A DNA stretch of 64,000 nucleotides, from positions 62,001 through 126,000 of the forward strand of contig JBFXDX010000009.1 of NCBI GenBank assembly GCA_050180705.1, read 5' to 3'. The position numbers were made by a program, and so were the translations under genes. The notes under the pieces are model-generated. The model was not told where the DNA came from. It made no database searches and worked only from the letters and a program-made list of their open reading frames with translations. The stretch is from SB25 sp050180705 (lineage in GTDB: Bacteria > Bacteroidota > Bacteroidia > Bacteroidales > Tenuifilaceae). Shown piece after piece: positions 63,205 to 64,000 of this stretch (position 1 is the stretch's first letter; every line of letters begins with the position of its first letter).

Positions 63205-63212
63205 TAAGTTTG
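63205..63212 (+). promoter_or_regulatory. -7 box for the AsmA-like gene
   Basis: TAAGTTTG is an exact TAnnTTTG match, 19 bases before the ATG at 63232. A TTT at 63181 is 21 bases upstream. Confidence 0.5.
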
Positions 63213-63231
63213 CATCTTCAATTATAAAAAA

Positions 63232-64000
63232 ATGACCAAATTTCTTCAACATCTTATTAAAACCATTATTTGCCTATTCATAGTCCTATTTACATTGGCC
63301 ACATCTAGCAGCCTTTATCTTTACTTTAATAAAGAAAGAGTTATTTCAAGTTTTCTTAGCGAAGTTAAAAACGAAAACAATCTAGACATAAAATTCACTA
63401 ATCTAGATTTAAATATAATTGATCATTTTCCGTATACAACAATTTCATTCGACGATTTTACAATTGAAAACAAGGATAACAATCAACCAATAATTGTACT
63501 AAGTGCAAAACATTTGAACTTAACATTCAACTCTATCAATATAATTCAAGGAGACTTTAACGTTCGATCATGTATTCTGAATAATGGTGAAATTAAATAC
63601 GTCCCGAATGTTTTTGAAGATTTAATAAGTCAATTTTCAAGTAAAAGCCCAAGTAATGATTCTAGTAAAACAAATATTACAATTAACAAATTTATTTTAA
63701 AAAATTATAATATAAGTATTTATGATAAATATATTACATTAAAGAATAAAATATATATCGATAATACACAGATTAATTTATATATATACAATAATATTAT
63801 CAATACAAGCATAGCTGGAACATTGAATAAAATATATATTAATGAAAGACTTTTTACAGAGGAACAAATAACTTTTAAAAGCAGCATTACAGGTAATCTA
63901 TCACAATGGAAAATCACAGATTTATACCTAAAGAGTAAATCAATAGAATTAAAAGCAGTTGGTTACTATGACGCTAAGGTTGGTACAGTTCAACTAAACT
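63232..64000 (+). CDS. AsmA-like inner-membrane/periplasmic protein, 3' end cut by window
   Basis: This open frame of 256 codons has no stop before the window edge. It starts with an N-terminal membrane anchor ('HLIKTIICLFIVLFTLATSSSLYLYFNKERV') and continues with a pattern seen in AsmA/YhdP-type lipid-transport proteins: 'NNLDIKFTNLDLNIIDHFPYTTISFDDFTIENK', 'HLNLTFNSINIIQGDFNVRSCILNNGEIKY'. These beta-groove proteins span the periplasm and are linked to phospholipid transport to the outer membrane. It is divergent from the multidomain phosphatase gene. Full length and domain content cannot be judged here. Confidence 0.8.
   Translation, partial: MTKFLQHLIKTIICLFIVLFTLATSSSLYLYFNKERVISSFLSEVKNENNLDIKFTNLDLNIIDHFPYTTISFDDFTIENKDNNQPIIVLSAKHLNLTFNSINIIQGDFNVRSCILNNGEIKYVPNVFEDLISQFSSKSPSNDSSKTNITINKFILKNYNISIYDKYITLKNKIYIDNTQINLYIYNNIINTSIAGTLNKIYINERLFTEEQITFKSSITGNLSQWKITDLYLKSKSIELKAVGYYDAKVGTVQLN

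Noticed and set aside
1..64000. Search for CRISPR arrays, insertion sequences, integrases, phage genes or toxin-antitoxin pairs
   Set aside because: No repeat-spacer pattern, transposase or integrase motif, or inverted-repeat-bounded element was seen; the only tandem repeats are within coding genes.

Overview
The window looks like a chromosomal segment of an AT-rich Bacteroidota genome, probably in or near the Bacteroidales/Marinilabiliales. The signs are: F-type ATP synthase genes split into atpDC and atpBEFHAG clusters; an ATP synthase a subunit with a long N-terminal extension; a type IX secretion C-terminal sorting domain; an UpxY-type NusG paralogue; a GH92 mannosidase; a two-gene LysO transporter; DUF2723 and DUF4254 proteins; and repeated upstream boxes matching the Bacteroidota -7 element TAnnTTTG. 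No phage, insertion sequence, CRISPR array or rRNA was seen. There is one tRNA. The genus assignment is an inference.

Layout. 0-3.7 kb (minus): an Lrp/AsnC regulator, a GNAT acetyltransferase, two different Ddl-like ATP-grasp ligases and, upstream of them, a small acidic ORF; this is the most cassette-like group. 3.9-7.5 kb: tRNA-Arg(CCU), nadB, a PHP histidinol-phosphatase-like gene and split lysO. 7.6-13.3 kb: envelope genes (a small secreted protein, an M23 peptidase, a transglutaminase-like lipoprotein, a two-domain aspartic protease overlapping a lipoprotein with four glycogen-binding-like modules) and an orphan UpxY antiterminator. 13.5-20.3 kb: a TetR regulator with an ADP-ribosyltransferase-like C-terminus, an alpha/beta hydrolase behind atpDC, and a DUF2723 membrane glycosyltransferase-like protein. 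20.6-32.8 kb: SUI1/YciH, a HExxH metalloprotease joined to a propeller and an outer-membrane barrel, 5-formyl-THF cyclo-ligase, a 1500-residue secreted endonuclease I with Ig-like repeats, and a giant protein that fits PPi-type PEP carboxykinase. 32.8-38 kb: GH92 mannosidase, a DUF3267 zincin and a four-repeat lipoprotein. 38-45.3 kb (plus): U32 tRNA hydroxylase, DUF4254, GT9, ferredoxin, YitT, RsgA, AIM24-like and MnmH. 45.3-51.6 kb: tandem Usp, polyprenyl synthase, RND/MMPL exporter and Na/Pi cotransporter. 51.7-57.4 kb (minus): atpG-A-H-F-E-B behind an AtpI-like gene and a bactofilin. 57.5-63.1 kb (minus): rhomboid, CotH-kinase-like protein and a multidomain TPR/SpoIIE/ankyrin/metallophosphatase ORF. 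The right edge cuts an AsmA-like gene.

Most of the window is housekeeping and envelope biology. The points most worth a second look are: (i) the A AAA AAG heptamer where a SpoIIE-type phosphatase joins an ankyrin-metallophosphatase that looks like a separate exported protein; (ii) the TetR/ART-like fusion; (iii) the ATP-grasp pair with GNAT and a small acidic ORF; (iv) the candidate PPi-PEPCK; and (v) several large surface proteins with internal repeats. All family calls come from reading motifs; no database search was run.
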